Positions 51,379 through 63,280 of a stretch of DNA of 64,000 bases are shown here, in pieces. The DNA is from Xestospongia muta (taxonomy: Eukaryota > Porifera > Demospongiae > Haplosclerida > Petrosiidae), in the NCBI GenBank assembly GCA_963693285.1, contig OY848918.1, positions 16,882,035-16,946,034 of the forward strand, written 5' to 3'. Numbering within the stretch: position 1 is the stretch's first letter; every line of letters begins with the position of its first letter. Under the pieces are notes generated by a model that worked only from the letters and a program-made list of their open reading frames with translations, did not search any database and was not told where the DNA came from. The translations under genes were made by a program, and so were the position numbers.

Positions 51379-51790
51379 TCGAAACCACGCCTCAAAAAGT
51401 AAAACCACACCCACTCAATAAGCATTCCTAATGATTAAAGAACTGCAATCATAGATACTGCAATGAAGTTTCACAACTTATCAGTAATAATATAGGAAGT
51501 TTGACAGTACCCTAGCTTTGATTTTGGAGGACCTTTCAAACTAATTCAATGGAAATGAAACCTCGTTTGCCCCTTCTACTCTCTTTGGCACTCTTTTTCT
51601 AGCAGCTTCAAGAGTTCTTGAATCTCTGTGTACTAGCTGCACTGTACTATTTGTTCTCTTCGTACTTTTTTTTTGTTTCTAGCTTGGGCGTAAGACGTAA
51701 AAGTTTCACTAAAAACGAACGACATTCCTTCATAAGTGGCCATGATTGATGTGGGTGTGGTTTTACATTTGTGAGGTGTAGTTTGGTTTG
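51379..51790. mobile_element. Small terminal-inverted-repeat element
   Basis: Inverse copies of the text GTAAAACCACACCCAC, with matching outer sequence, lie at 51379-51412 and 51751-51790. About 340 bases sit between them, nearly filled by the minus-strand ORF remnant at 51541-51743. It sits in the long intron of copy B and has no match in copy A. Confidence 0.5.
51541..51743 (-). pseudogene. Small ORF broken at a nine-A run
   Basis: On the minus strand an ATG at 51743 in a good context (ATCATGGCC) reads MATYEGMSFVFSETFTSYAQ. After a run of nine A, a different frame continues with TNSTVQLVHRDSRTLEAARK and ends FPLN and a stop. The frame change at the homopolymer could be a mutation or a sequencing error. 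Family unknown; it is Lys/Arg-rich at the junction. Confidence 0.35.
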
Positions 51791-52022
51791 TCATTTAAAA
51801 GACATAGCAATGCTAGTGATTCAATTGATCAACAAAGTTTGTTATTTGGATTGTGGTCATGTCAATGAAACAAATGTCAATTCATGCTGGAACTCGTTTT
51901 CCAATACCAAGGCATATGCTATCACTTGCATCAATCCAAGAAAACTCTGATAAATAACCAACAAGTGTGACATATTTTTTTATAACTAATTCTACAGCTA
52001 GTCAAGTAACAATATTTAATGT

Positions 52023-52138
52023 AGTGTCTATTTGTCTGGCAGGAATTGTATACTTTGTTGTATAAAGGTAGGTTTGGGGGGTGGGGATCAGTTTAATACA
52101 CAACAAAGTATACATTTCCTGCCGGACAAGTAGACACT
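52023..52138. repeat. Long hairpin with G-rich loop
   Basis: Arms of about 41-43 bases (52023-52063 and 52096-52138), starting AGTGTCTATTTGTCTGGCAG, pair with few mismatches. The 32-base loop contains GGTTTGGGGGGTGGGG. This may be a foldback element or a structure-forming site. Confidence 0.75.
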
Positions 52139-53666
52139 GCCAATATTTAACAACCAAGGTACAATTGGAAGTACCAACGTATTGAATAAATGACAATCTC
52201 AGCCCACCTTCACTACAATGTATCTTGTTATATTTACCAAATACAATGTGAACAATCTCAAAGTTTAGATCTAATGAGTACAATCAATTAGGTGGTGTAT
52301 GTTATATACTTGGTGCAACATTGGTGTAGTTTTGACAGCTCTTGACACAGGCTGGTACTATTGTAAGAAGGAATAAGGAGTTGTGGATACAATATTATAA
52401 AAACATAGTTCATCAAAGATATTATAACAATGCCAGGCATCAATGTTATCAGATTTCTGCCTGTAAACAATTATTTATCTGGTAATAAGTACAACAGGCT
52501 CTTTGTTGTGTTATTTGTAAAGCCTGTTTATCTGTCTAACAGCTTCAACTGAACAAATAATCCACAAATAGAGAATTGGGTATCTACTCTAATACTTCTT
52601 ACTGAGTGCAATTGTTAAGCAACCTTCAGGCAAATTTTTTCCAATAGAGCATTCAAATTGGGCCCAGTTAATAGAGCTTCTTTGTACACTTATTAACTAA
52701 AGGACATGTTGCCCCTTTCATCTATGCATTTCAGCACCTACAAAGTTATTTTCAATGTTCAACCATCAGTTAAGTACATCACATTCCAGTGGAACACTAA
52801 AAATGCTAATGATTTTAACAACTTTCCTTCATCATCTTAAAGTTCTACTGACATCATACAAGAAATATTGTGGCCCAACTCCCTTTACACTTCTAATATA
52901 GGCCAATCTATTCCTGCCAGCAGTGGTACAACTTGCAAAGGTTGAAATGATTCTCTTGAAACATTATTCAACCTTCTATTCGAAAGATATCTTCAATTTC
53001 ATCATTATCTACACTCCCACATTGGATATGGCTCGATAGCAATATTGGTCACACATTATATATTATTTGAACCAACTTGGAACGGCATGCCAGAGTCAGT
53101 GAGAGGGCAGAGAGGGCACCAATAAACCTTGTCCACAAAATATTATATATAACAAGTACATAGGTGAAGAGGACCATGGCTATTACAGTTGTAAAATCAA
53201 GTAACACAAGTTGTATAAATATATAGTCTTCTTTCTGTTCAATGTTACCATCATGAATACATGCATACATGCAGTTCACCACACTCATGTTAATAGTTCG
53301 TCACTTCCTGGTATTATAGAGAGTGTGATATTTGGCTTTTTCACACTGGTGGTGCTAAAGATTGCTTCCTAATGTGGCACACAAAACAATACCTGTAACA
53401 TTTGCGCAATATAAATATACCTTTTGTCTATAAGTATTTATTCATACAATATCTCATAAAATCTGTATACGTCAGTCCACTGTGTACTACTGATCATATA
53501 TAGTTTCCTATAATCACATTGTAACATTTACTAAACCTATCATAAAAATAAAAATTGCCAATGGCTACAACAATCACAAGCAATTGTCACTATTGTATGA
53601 GCAGAAACAGAAAAAACTTTAACGTATACATACTGCTTAGTAATACTCTATAGTTCAAAAACTTAC

Positions 53667-53852
53667 GTTACTTCGAGTGTTACTGGCTTTAAAAAGACAT
53701 AACAATGCCTTCAGTAGTTTGTATAGCTTTATATTCAGCGACGCACTTGCTTTAGCTTGGTGTATGAAAAATTGCTTTACTCGCGCTATTATATCTCTGT
53801 CGTAGTAATGTCTACAGCCAACTTTCAAGATATAGATGTCTACTTCTCGAAC
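53667..53852 (-). other. Exon-like open frame ending at a donor site
   Basis: Sixty-two open codons on the minus strand read VREVDIYILKVGCRHYYDRD and later HQAKASASLNIKLYKLLKAL, ending exactly at AAC|GTAAGT. No clear acceptor or ATG opens it. It lies in a patch less AT-rich than its surroundings, inside the copy B intron. A short coding-like text (CTTAGRNRLAYIRSVKG) near 52920 on the same strand might belong with it. Confidence 0.3.
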
Positions 53853-54535
53853 TCATCTTCATTCTGAACGAAGCTTCTCTATACCAATTCTGCCTAGTTC
53901 TTTCAGTACAACTCACTCTTTGCAGGTCAACCTAAAAAGGTCATTTTCTAATAATTCTTGAAATAAATTTCCCTGTCACGTGTATTTGCGGGTTTAATAG
54001 AATTTCACGTATAATCGGTTAATCAAGTGGAAGGACAACAAAGACATTGCAAGGACACTATCACCCAAAGCTGTCAATTTTAATGAAAAGATTCAAGTTC
54101 AATATCATGTGATCAACTAGGAGAGTTGTTGATGTTGATGAAGAGTAAAATTCTACATTTGTCGCAGCACTAAGGCATCTGATGGAATTTTGTGACACAG
54201 TTCTATGGGATATTTGAATGTTACAACAACGTTTATGGGTTGAAGTTAATCTTAACTTTCAGGACTGGATACAGCTCAACATAAGAATACCACTGGTCGC
54301 ATAAAGACCACTGTGTCCATTCCCTGTTACTGTTGTAAGTAAAAAGGTAAAACACTTGTCTCTGCTCCTAAAACTTCACATCCACCTACATATAAATATT
54401 ATCCTCAAGGTACCAAATCAAATCAAATTTTGTATAGAGAACGTATTCATAGCATAGTTCTATCAGAGTTATTCTCCATCATAATTCTGTAGGAACACTT
54501 TCCTACAAGTTGTGATTAAAAATAAGAATAGATAG

Positions 54536-57500
54536 AGAACACAACTACTCAAGTCTAGAAAAAGAAGTCTGGCCATTATTTGGAGAATCAAAAGTTCATT
54601 CTCTAGCTCGAACACAACTACTCAAACTCAGTAAAGGAAGTCTGGCCATTCTCGAAGGAATTAACAATTCATTTTCTACCTATAACACGACTACTCAACC
54701 CTAGAGAATCAAAATTTCATTCAATACCTCAAACACAACTATTCAACTCTAGAAGAAGTCTGACATTATCTGGGGAATCAAAAATTTCATTTTCTACCTC
54801 TAACGCAACTACTCAACCCTAGAAAAAGAAGTCTAGCCATTATCTGCAGAATCAAAAGGTCATTTATCACTTTGAAAATACTACTGAGCCCTAGAGAAGG
54901 AAGTCTGCCCTTTATAGCCATTATCTCACGAATCAGAAGTTCATTTTCTACCTCTAACACAACAATTCAACCCTTCAATATCAAAACTTCATTTTTTACC
55001 TCGAATGCAATTACTCAACCCTAGAAGGAAGTCTGGCCAATTGCTAGGGATTCAAAAGATTCAGTGTCTACTTCTAACGCAGCTACTCAACCCTATAAGG
55101 AATTCTGGTTATTACCTGGGGAATCAATAGTTTATTCTCTATCTCTAATGCAACTACTCATACTAGAGAAGAAAGTCTGGCCTTTATCTGGGGAATCAAA
55201 GTTCATTCTGTACCTCAAACTCAACTACTCAAGCCTAGAAAAGGAAGTGTGGCCATTATCTGGAGAATCATTATTTGTGGAATCAAAATTTCATTTTGTA
55301 CTTCAAAAATAGTACTCAGCCCTAGATAAGGAAGTGTGGCCGTTTTCTTGGGAATCAGAAGTACATTTTCTACCTTTAACACAACAACTCAACCCTTCAA
55401 TGTCAAAAGTTCATTTTTTACCACGAATGCATCTACTCAACCCTAGAAGGAAGTCAGGTCATTAACTGGGGAATCAAAAGTTCAGTCTCTACCTCTAACA
55501 CAACTACACAACCCTAGAGGAAGAGGTCTAGCCATTATCTGCAGAATCAAAGTTCATTTCATACTTCAAAAATACTACTTAGCCCTAGAGTAGGAAGTCT
55601 GGCCATTTTCTTGGGAATCAGAAGTACATTTTCTACCTCTAACACAACAACTCAACCCTTCAATATCAAAAGTTGATTTTTTACCTCAAATGCATCTACT
55701 CAACCCTAGAAGGAAGTCAGGTCATTAACTGGGGAATCAAAAGTTCAGTCTCTACCTCTAACTCAACTATTCAACCCTGAAGAAAGAAGTCTAGCCATTA
55801 TCTACAGAATCAAAAGTTCATTTAGTATTTTCAAAATACTACTCAGTCCTATATAGAGAAGGAAGTCTGTCCATTTTCTTGGGAATCAGAAATATGTTTT
55901 CTACCTCAAACACAACAACTCAACCCTTCAATATCAAAAATTCATTTTTTACCTCGAGTGCAACTACTCAATCCTAGAAAGAAATCTGGCCATTAGCTGG
56001 GGAATCAAAAGTTCAGTCTCTACCTCTAACTCAACTATTCTACCCTAAAGAAAGAAGTCTAGCCATTATCTGCGGAATCAAAAGTACATTTAGTACTTTC
56101 AAAATACTATTCAATCCTAGAAGGAATTCTGCCCATTATCTGGGGAATTAAAAGTTCATTCTCTAGCTCAAACACACTACTCAAACCTAGAGAAGGAATT
56201 CTGGCCATTTACTGGGACACTAGAGAAAGAAGTCTGGTCATTAACTTAGACAAAGAAGTCTGGCCATATTTCTGGGGAAATCAAAGTTCATTTTGTACGT
56301 CCAATACAATTACTCAATCTTAAAGAAAAAAATCTGGCTATTACCCGTGATAAGGAAGTCTTGCCTTTTTCTGATTAATGAAACATTCATTCTCTACCTG
56401 GAAGGCAAATACTCAATCCTACATAAGGAAGTCTAGCCATTTTCTGTGGAATCAAAATTTAATTTTTTTCCTCGAACGTAACTACTCAATCCTAGATAAA
56501 GAATTCTGGCCATTTTTGTGGACCCTGGAGAGGGAGGTCTGGCCATTAGCCTATAGAAGGAAGTCTGGCCATTTTCTTGAAAATCAAAAACACAATTATT
56601 AAACCCTAGAGAGGAACGTCTGACCATTATCTAGGCAATCAAAAGTTCATTTTATCCTCGAACGCAACTACTCAACCCTAGATAAGGAAGTCTGGCCATT
56701 GTCTAAAGAATTAAGAGTTCATTCTTTACCTCGAACACACTACTCAACCCTAGAGAAGGAATTCTGGCCAGTTACTGGGGACACTAGAGAAGGAAGTCTG
56801 GCCATTAACTTAGATAAAGAAGTCTGGGCACTTTCTGGGGACCTGGAGAAGGAAGTCTGGCCATTGTCTACAGAATTAAAAGTTCAATTTCTACCTCAAA
56901 CACACTACTCAATCCTAGAGAAGGAATTCTGGCCATTTACTGGGAACTGTAGAGAAGGAAGTCTGGCCATTAACCTAGATAATGAAGTCTGGCCATTTTT
57001 CTGTGGAATCAAAGTTATTTCTGTACCACAAACACAATTATTCAATCCTAGAAAAGAACATCTGGCCATTATCTGGGCAATCAAAAGTTCATTCTTTACC
57101 TTGAACACAACTACTCAATCCTAGATAAGGAATTCTGGCCATTTACTGGGGACAGTAGAGAAGGAAGTCTCGCCATTAACCTAGATAATGAAGTCTGGCC
57201 ATTTTTCTGTGGAATCAAAGTTATTTCTGTACCACGAACACAATTATTCAATCCTAGAAAAGAACATCTGGCCATTATCTGGGCAATCAAAAGTTCATTC
57301 TTTACCTTGAACACAACTACTCAACCCTAAATAAGGAATTTTGGCCATTTACTGGGGACCATGGAGAAGGACGTTTTGCCATTGTTTAAAGAATCAAAAG
57401 TTCATTCTTTACCTCGAACGCAACTACTTTACCCTAGATAAGGAAGTCTTGCCATTTTCTGTGGACCCTGAAGAAGGAAGTCTGGCCATTACCCATGAGA

Positions 57501-57707
57501 AGGAAGTCTTGCCTTTTTGTGGGGAATGAAACTTTCATTCTCTACCTCAAACACAAAAACTCAATGAGAAGGAAGTCTTGCCGTTTTCTGGGAAATCAAA
57601 AGTTCATTCTTTTCCTCAAAGAAAGTACTCTACCCTAGAGAATGAAGACTGGCCATTATCAATGGAATCAAAAGTTCTTTCTCTACCTCAGTCTCAACTA
57701 CTTAGAC
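54536..57707. repeat. Minisatellite array, unit about 73 bp, ~3.2 kb
   Basis: Diverged units carry GGAAGTCTGGCCATT, GGGGAATCAAAAGTTCATT, CTACCTC and ACTACTCAACCCTAG in fixed order. The first clear spacing is 73 bases (54564 to 54637), giving roughly forty units, some shortened. Near 56900-57315 a higher-order unit of about 206 bases is repeated almost exactly. Open frames through the array exist in several frames on both strands because units lack stops, but 73 is not a multiple of three, so they are not genes. The array is in copy B only. Confidence 0.9.
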
Positions 57708-57724
57708 TATCAGTAATATTGTAA

Positions 57725-58036
57725 AGCAACTAAGTACTGATTGTTGATTGTTTAGATTAGTCTGTTATACTGGTAAGCATACAATTAACAACAAACTTGT
57801 ATTGGATGAGCTCTGTCTTTAGTTGAGAGCCTTATTAAGTGATCACAAAGGCTCTAAGCCTTGTACAAATATTTTCTTCCTTGTCAAAGACAATATAGCA
57901 ATACAACTGAATTGTGGTTCAGTCGTACAATGTCATATGATGAAGTGGTACATACAGAAACAAACAATGTCACAAAAAATAAAGAACGTTTATTAAAAAA
58001 TATTAAAATTCTTTCTGTGCATTTTGACTCTTCATT
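57725..58036. repeat. Blocks rearranged relative to copy A
   Basis: Block 57725-57805 matches copy A 3880-3950 and block 57935-58038 matches 3738-3842, so their order is swapped. In copy A both lie before exon 3, here both lie after exon 4. From 58037 on, the sequence matches copy A from about 5130 without interruption. Confidence 0.6.
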
Positions 58037-58758
58037 GGTCAATGCTATGAACTTAAATACTGGTTGTCTGTTGGTATTACAAAATTTGTAGTTTCTGACT
58101 TCAACTTCCTGATAATCACAGAGACAGTAAGTAGCTTTGTGTTCTAATAGATACAAAAGCCTTCATTGAGAAGCAGATATGCAAAATTAAGTAAAAGATA
58201 AAACAATGACAGCATATACCACTTGAGGTTTGTCTATTTGTTTATGTGTATTCAACTACTACCTACTATTACAACATATGAGGTGCTAGTAATACCATAT
58301 ATAAACTAAAATGACATTACCTAACATATGTCACAATATAAACAAAATGTCTATACAACCCTAGTACTAACTATAATTAGAGTCAGTGTCATCACTATGT
58401 TTATTACATGATATAAATTAAATGGTTTGACATTGTAAGTGATAGCATAGAGAATGTACTAGGATACTGTTTATTACTTGTAGAAATATGCTCTGACATT
58501 TACATTGAGAGAATAATTAGATTTCTATAATAGAATCTTCAGTTTGTTAGTGACTTCTTACAACATGACATATGAGTGAATCTTTACAAACTACTGCTTA
58601 TATTAATCATAAATTTTAGATAACTATACTGGCATCTTTGTTGTGAATATAATTGATTTCTCCTGCCAGTGATCAGCATAATCAATAGTAGACATCACTT
58701 ACAAAGTAGTTCACTCAGTATTGTATCTTATGATATGTGATAATATTTCATTACATAG

Positions 58759-58942
58759 GTTGGTAACACCCCATTACATGACGCATGCTCTGACGGTAAA
58801 ATGAAATGCATCAAATTACTTATATCAAATGGAGCTGATGCTACCATTAAGAACAATGAAGGTGAAACAGCTGCAGACAAAGTTCAACCTAATGACAAGA
58901 ACAGAGCTACTATATAACATTTGATTGAAGAAGCCAAAAAAG
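58759..58942 (+). pseudogene. Copy B exon 5: ankyrin and linker with nonsense codon
   Basis: The exon keeps length 184 and both splice sites. TAA at 58915-58917 replaces the Leu codon TTA of copy A. Of 13 changed codons relative to copy A only two are silent. Confidence 0.85.
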
Positions 58943-59818
58943 GTATTGTGGTTCATCACAATAGACATGTACTTATAGTGTAAGTGATACTAGTATATGA
59001 GTATGAGTATCTTATGATACTACTGCCTCATCAATCCAGCTAATTAAATAGATCATAACACTGTTTGTACATACTTGTAATACCATGTTCTTTAACATAT
59101 TTTATTAAATTGTCTTATTTTGATGCTATATCATGATACATATATTAGTAACATATGTATAGTATTGATATAACAAGGTCATTGATCTCTAAAGCTTGTT
59201 AACAAACAAAGCATACTTGTAGATTATATTCAAGATAGTAATGATGATGGTTCTTTATTAGAATACATTTTAAACTATTATATAATATTACAAACCACAG
59301 ATCTACAAATTGTCATCTTATGTCATCCTCAGCCCTTGATATTAGTAATATTAGTATATGGTCATTTGGAATTAGAATTATAGCCAATCTCAATATAATT
59401 ATCAGCATGTTAGCATGTAAGCTACCACAAGTCAAAACTTATCCTCAAGCATTTTATACAGAATTGTACTCTCTGTGGCTTGGTTATGAGTAAGATAGCA
59501 GTGACAACTAGATGTCACATGATATCTGATAGATACGAAGACTTGGAACTATAGTATGTATATGAACAGCTAATTGCTCGTCAATGTGTTACATATTCTG
59601 ACTTGTACTCAAAGTCATTAGTAGAATCATTTATTTGTTGTCAGTTATACAATGCAAACATCTTTGTGATGTATAGTGGTAATACTATCATATCAGTTCA
59701 TCATTGTAATAGCTTCATATGACAAGTAGTATACTTCAACACTAAGTTGTTTTGTTTCAATAAAAGATGAAAATTTTGCGTCATTAAGTTTTGTTCTCTT
59801 TCTTTCATCTTCCTACAG

Positions 59819-61914
59819 ATTATTCTAAGTTGCTTGACAAAGCTCTTGATGAAGGAAAAATTACAGCAAAATACTCAATGTTGGCAATGTCAGGAGCTCC
59901 AGGAACGGGGAAGTCATCTGTTATGAACCTTTTGCTAGATAAACCACCTCCAGAAAGTCATGATAGTACTCCTGTGATTACTGCTCCTGAGATAAGAAAG
60001 GTAGAGACCACTAGTGTTATTGCTGGATCTAGATCCACTTCATCCAACACCCATTTTTGGGGCAAAGTAGATCGATCATATTTCAAAGACATGCTTGCTA
60101 AAACAGTAAAAACTGGGTTCCAGTCTACTTCATCTGAATCCATTACACTTCATAATGATGAGAGTGAGTCATCATCTGATGATGATGGATCACAAGATTC
60201 TTCTTCATCATTGGATAAAACACAATCTAATGAAGACACCTCAGTTCCTTCTCTCAAGTCACTTCCTCAACCTGTATCAGCAGTTGCTAATGAGATAGTG
60301 AAAGTCTTACCTATTGTAGATGAGTCACCTGAGCTTAATAAAACCCACTGGATACACTGTATTGACTCTGGTGGACAGGCCGCATTCCTGGACATAGCTC
60401 CTTCATTGCTACGTTATAATCCAGTCAATATACTTACACAAAAGCTAAATGAGAAGCTTGATGACCAACCTAAATTCTATTTTAGCTTCAAAGGTCAACA
60501 AATTGGCATACCAGTGGAGCGACAGATTACCAATTTACAACTACTTGAGTCTTCTTTTCGTTCGCTAGCATCCATAGATCAGCCTGACTTGCGCAAAATT
60601 CACGTTAAGTTTTCACATCCTAAGCCTTCCCTTCTTGTTCTTGGCACGTTTTTTGATAAAGTAATGGAATGCGTGGGTGAGTCTTTGGAGGAAAAGAATG
60701 CTTGTTTGTGGTCTACATTAAAGCAGTTTAGTGATGTGCGTGTAAATTATTGTGAAAGAGAAAAGCAGATAATATTCCCTCTCAACACAACTGCTAGAGG
60801 TGAGTATGAAAAGCATATTGCCAAAATAATTCGCATGATCGTATGCCAATCTTACATTGAAGCAGAAATTCCAGCACGATGGTTCCTGTTTCAGCTAGAG
60901 TTACAGGATCTTCAGGAAACTACTGAGTCAATGGTTGTCAGTAAGAGGGAGTGCTTGAAAATTGGGCTTGCACTGAAGATGAATCATAGAGACGTTGAGA
61001 CGGCGTTCATGTTCTATCACGATTTGACAATTTTCTTGTATTTTCCTGATGTATTACCTGATGTGGTTTTTCTCCACCCACAGCCGCTATTCAGTAAGCT
61101 GTCGGAATTGATCAGCATTTCTTTCGCTGATGCTGTTGCTACTTAGAAGAAATGAATGTTGTTATTCCCTCAAATGCTCACAACCAACTTAAATGCGAAG
61201 GAACCTTTATGCGAGAGTTACTTGACTGCCTTTCAGAAGGTTTCACACCAGATTTCACAGCAGATGATTTCTTAAAGCTCATGGGTGATAGATTTATCAT
61301 TGCTCCTTTGCCTCAAAAGGGAAAGTTTTTTCTGCCTTCTGTGCTACCTACAACATCTCATTTGGATAATATTAGGGGTCCTTTTCTGAAAGAGCTCGAT
61401 TCTTTAATTTTGACATGGGATATGAAACCAATTCCACAAGGTCTCTTTCCTGCTTTGATAGTTAGTCTCCTCAAGCGACATGCTTCACCTCAATTCTATC
61501 TACATCAACCATCACAATTAGATGAAATACCAGAGGAATCAATGCAGTTTCGTAATGCCATTCAGTTATCATGTATTGGTCCTGGTGGAGGTGTTTTACT
61601 AGTAGACTCGATTTATTGGTTGGAGATATATTACACTGGCCGCAGTATAAAATGCTCCTCTTTAAAACAAGCTGTTCTTGAATGCATTGGAAATGTCATA
61701 ATGAAATTCCAGTATAAACCGATTCTTTCTATACCTCAGGAAGGTTTCCTATGCTCAATATGTCCACCTCCATTCAATCATCTTTGTCGTCCAAATGAAG
61801 ATAAAGTAATTGTTACTTGTTGCAGAGATTTACGCTTAACAGCAGACATTAACCCTTCACGACAGTTACCATGGATACAGGATGGATCTTCTGTCAGCAG
61901 TGCAAAACCACTGG
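59819..61914 (+). pseudogene. Copy B exon 6: GTPase module with one-base deletion
   Basis: It is one base shorter than the copy A exon. GCTTACTTAGAAG in A is GCTACTTAGAAG here, giving a stop at 61144. Upstream and downstream parts remain open, in two frames (to 61146, and 61152-61919). By my count about 37 residues differ in the first 440, nine of them clustered at the G5-like region. Confidence 0.85.
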
Positions 61915-62351
61915 GTTAGTTTTAATATAGTAATAAAGCATTATGTAAATGTTATTAATTGTATATCTATAATATAATTTTAAAATTATGAAACATAGGG
62001 AGTACTATATAAAATGTGTAATTCAAAATATACATCATTTGTGTTAATCCATAGATCATATCTTTCATTTCATTTCATTAATCAATCGATTGTATGCTTG
62101 CTAAGAACTTATTTATTTTTTAAAGCTCAGCATTTGAATGACCAAAGCCATTTGTATCATTGTTATTGTAGTTTGTTGATACCATCTAGAAGTGCTTTAA
62201 TATGGTATGATATAGTCATAGGCCAAATTTCATAGGTGAATTGATAATTGAAGGTCATAGTTAATTATATTACATAACAGAACAGTACCAACTTAACAAA
62301 TCATGGCATGCTATATACCTATACTATTCTAACATATACTTCTACTTTTAG

Positions 62352-62695
62352 ATATATCTGATATACTGAAGAAAGAACCAAGTATCACTGATGTTCTTGG
62401 CCTGTTAACAGATATCAAGTATGAATGGAAAAAAATTGGTTGGGCCTTGGAGGTGGGACGTGGTGTCTTAGGAAGTTGTACTCACAGCTATGAAGATGAT
62501 GACAACAAGCTTGCCACAGTGATAGAAAGTTGGGTTGACACTATGGTTACCGATGTGACCTGGGAAACTGTTATTGCTGCAGTAGAAGGCCCTATTGTAA
62601 ACCATAAATCCACTGCAGTGAAGATTTCTGCTTTTCTAGCTAAGCCTGATGTGCATACCAAATATCTTCGTAGAAAAGATTTTTCTCGACTTTAA
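62352..62695 (+). pseudogene. Copy B exon 7: death domain
   Basis: Same length, phase and stop position as copy A exon 6, with about a dozen replacements. The domain itself has no stop, so the lesions are confined to upstream exons. Confidence 0.8.
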
Positions 62696-62985
62696 TTACT
62701 TTTATAAGTTTATGCTATTGCCCTTCATCACCTTTAATTGTTCTTTGTTTTAATTAAAATTAATAATTCCTATTGACTTATATTATGACCATTTGAGGTC
62801 ATACAATGTTTCTTTATAATATTGTGTAATTTTATTTTCTTTTGATTCCTTTGTTTAGTATGACTTTGTACTTTTTGTTGAACTATGTAACTTAGCAGTT
62901 ATTAGTTACTACATTGTTCCTCATTCCAAATTCTTTGATTATTCTTTAGATTTAATTTTGGTTGACTTTGATTGTTTTTTGATTA

Positions 62986-62991
62986 AATAAA
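62986..62991 (+). terminator. Poly(A) signal of copy B
   Basis: AATAAA in a TTGATTAAATAAACATTTTG context conserved with copy A at 10086-10091. Confidence 0.5.
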
Positions 62992-63280
62992 CATTTTGAA
63001 AAGTCTAACACTCTATTAAAGTGGTAACATATACCAGGCTTATTACAATCTTATTTTAAAAGTATAAGAATACTACATTCTAGTGTTATATGAGTAGTAC
63101 TTTTATTCTAGGTTTATATCAAGCTTACTGGTTTAGTATAATAAATCTGTTATATAAGGGTTCATAAAGCTCAAGAACTGGAATAACTTATAACCAGCTT
63201 GTTTTTTCTTTATACCAGGTTGCTTCAATACTTTATTACTAACTAAATTAACATTTCAGCAAATTTTAAGTACATGATGC

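Larger units (their letters stand above)
45887..62695 (+). pseudogene. Copy B: ankyrin - Roc/COR-like - death gene with two lesions
   Basis: Seven exons match copy A: 45887-45904, 46090-46188, 48431-48529, 50734-50832, 58759-58942, 59819-61914 and 62352-62695. Splice sites are intact and phases fit. It has one more ankyrin exon than copy A. Two lesions break it: TAA at 58915-58917 where copy A has TTA, and loss of one T near 61140 giving TAG at 61144. Without the frameshift the exons would total 980 codons including stop. As it stands, translation would end after 157 residues, giving only ankyrin repeats. P-loop and DSGGQ are still present. Both lesions could also be assembly or allele effects, so a decoy-like ankyrin product or a simple dead copy are both open. 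Confidence 0.8.

Noticed and set aside
56378..57529. Several open frames on both strands inside the minisatellite
   Set aside because: The unit is about 73 bp and not a multiple of three, so the frames simply reflect repeats lacking stops.
54536..57707. CRISPR-like array
   Set aside because: Units are adjacent and similar along their whole length; there are no unique spacers, and the genome is eukaryotic.
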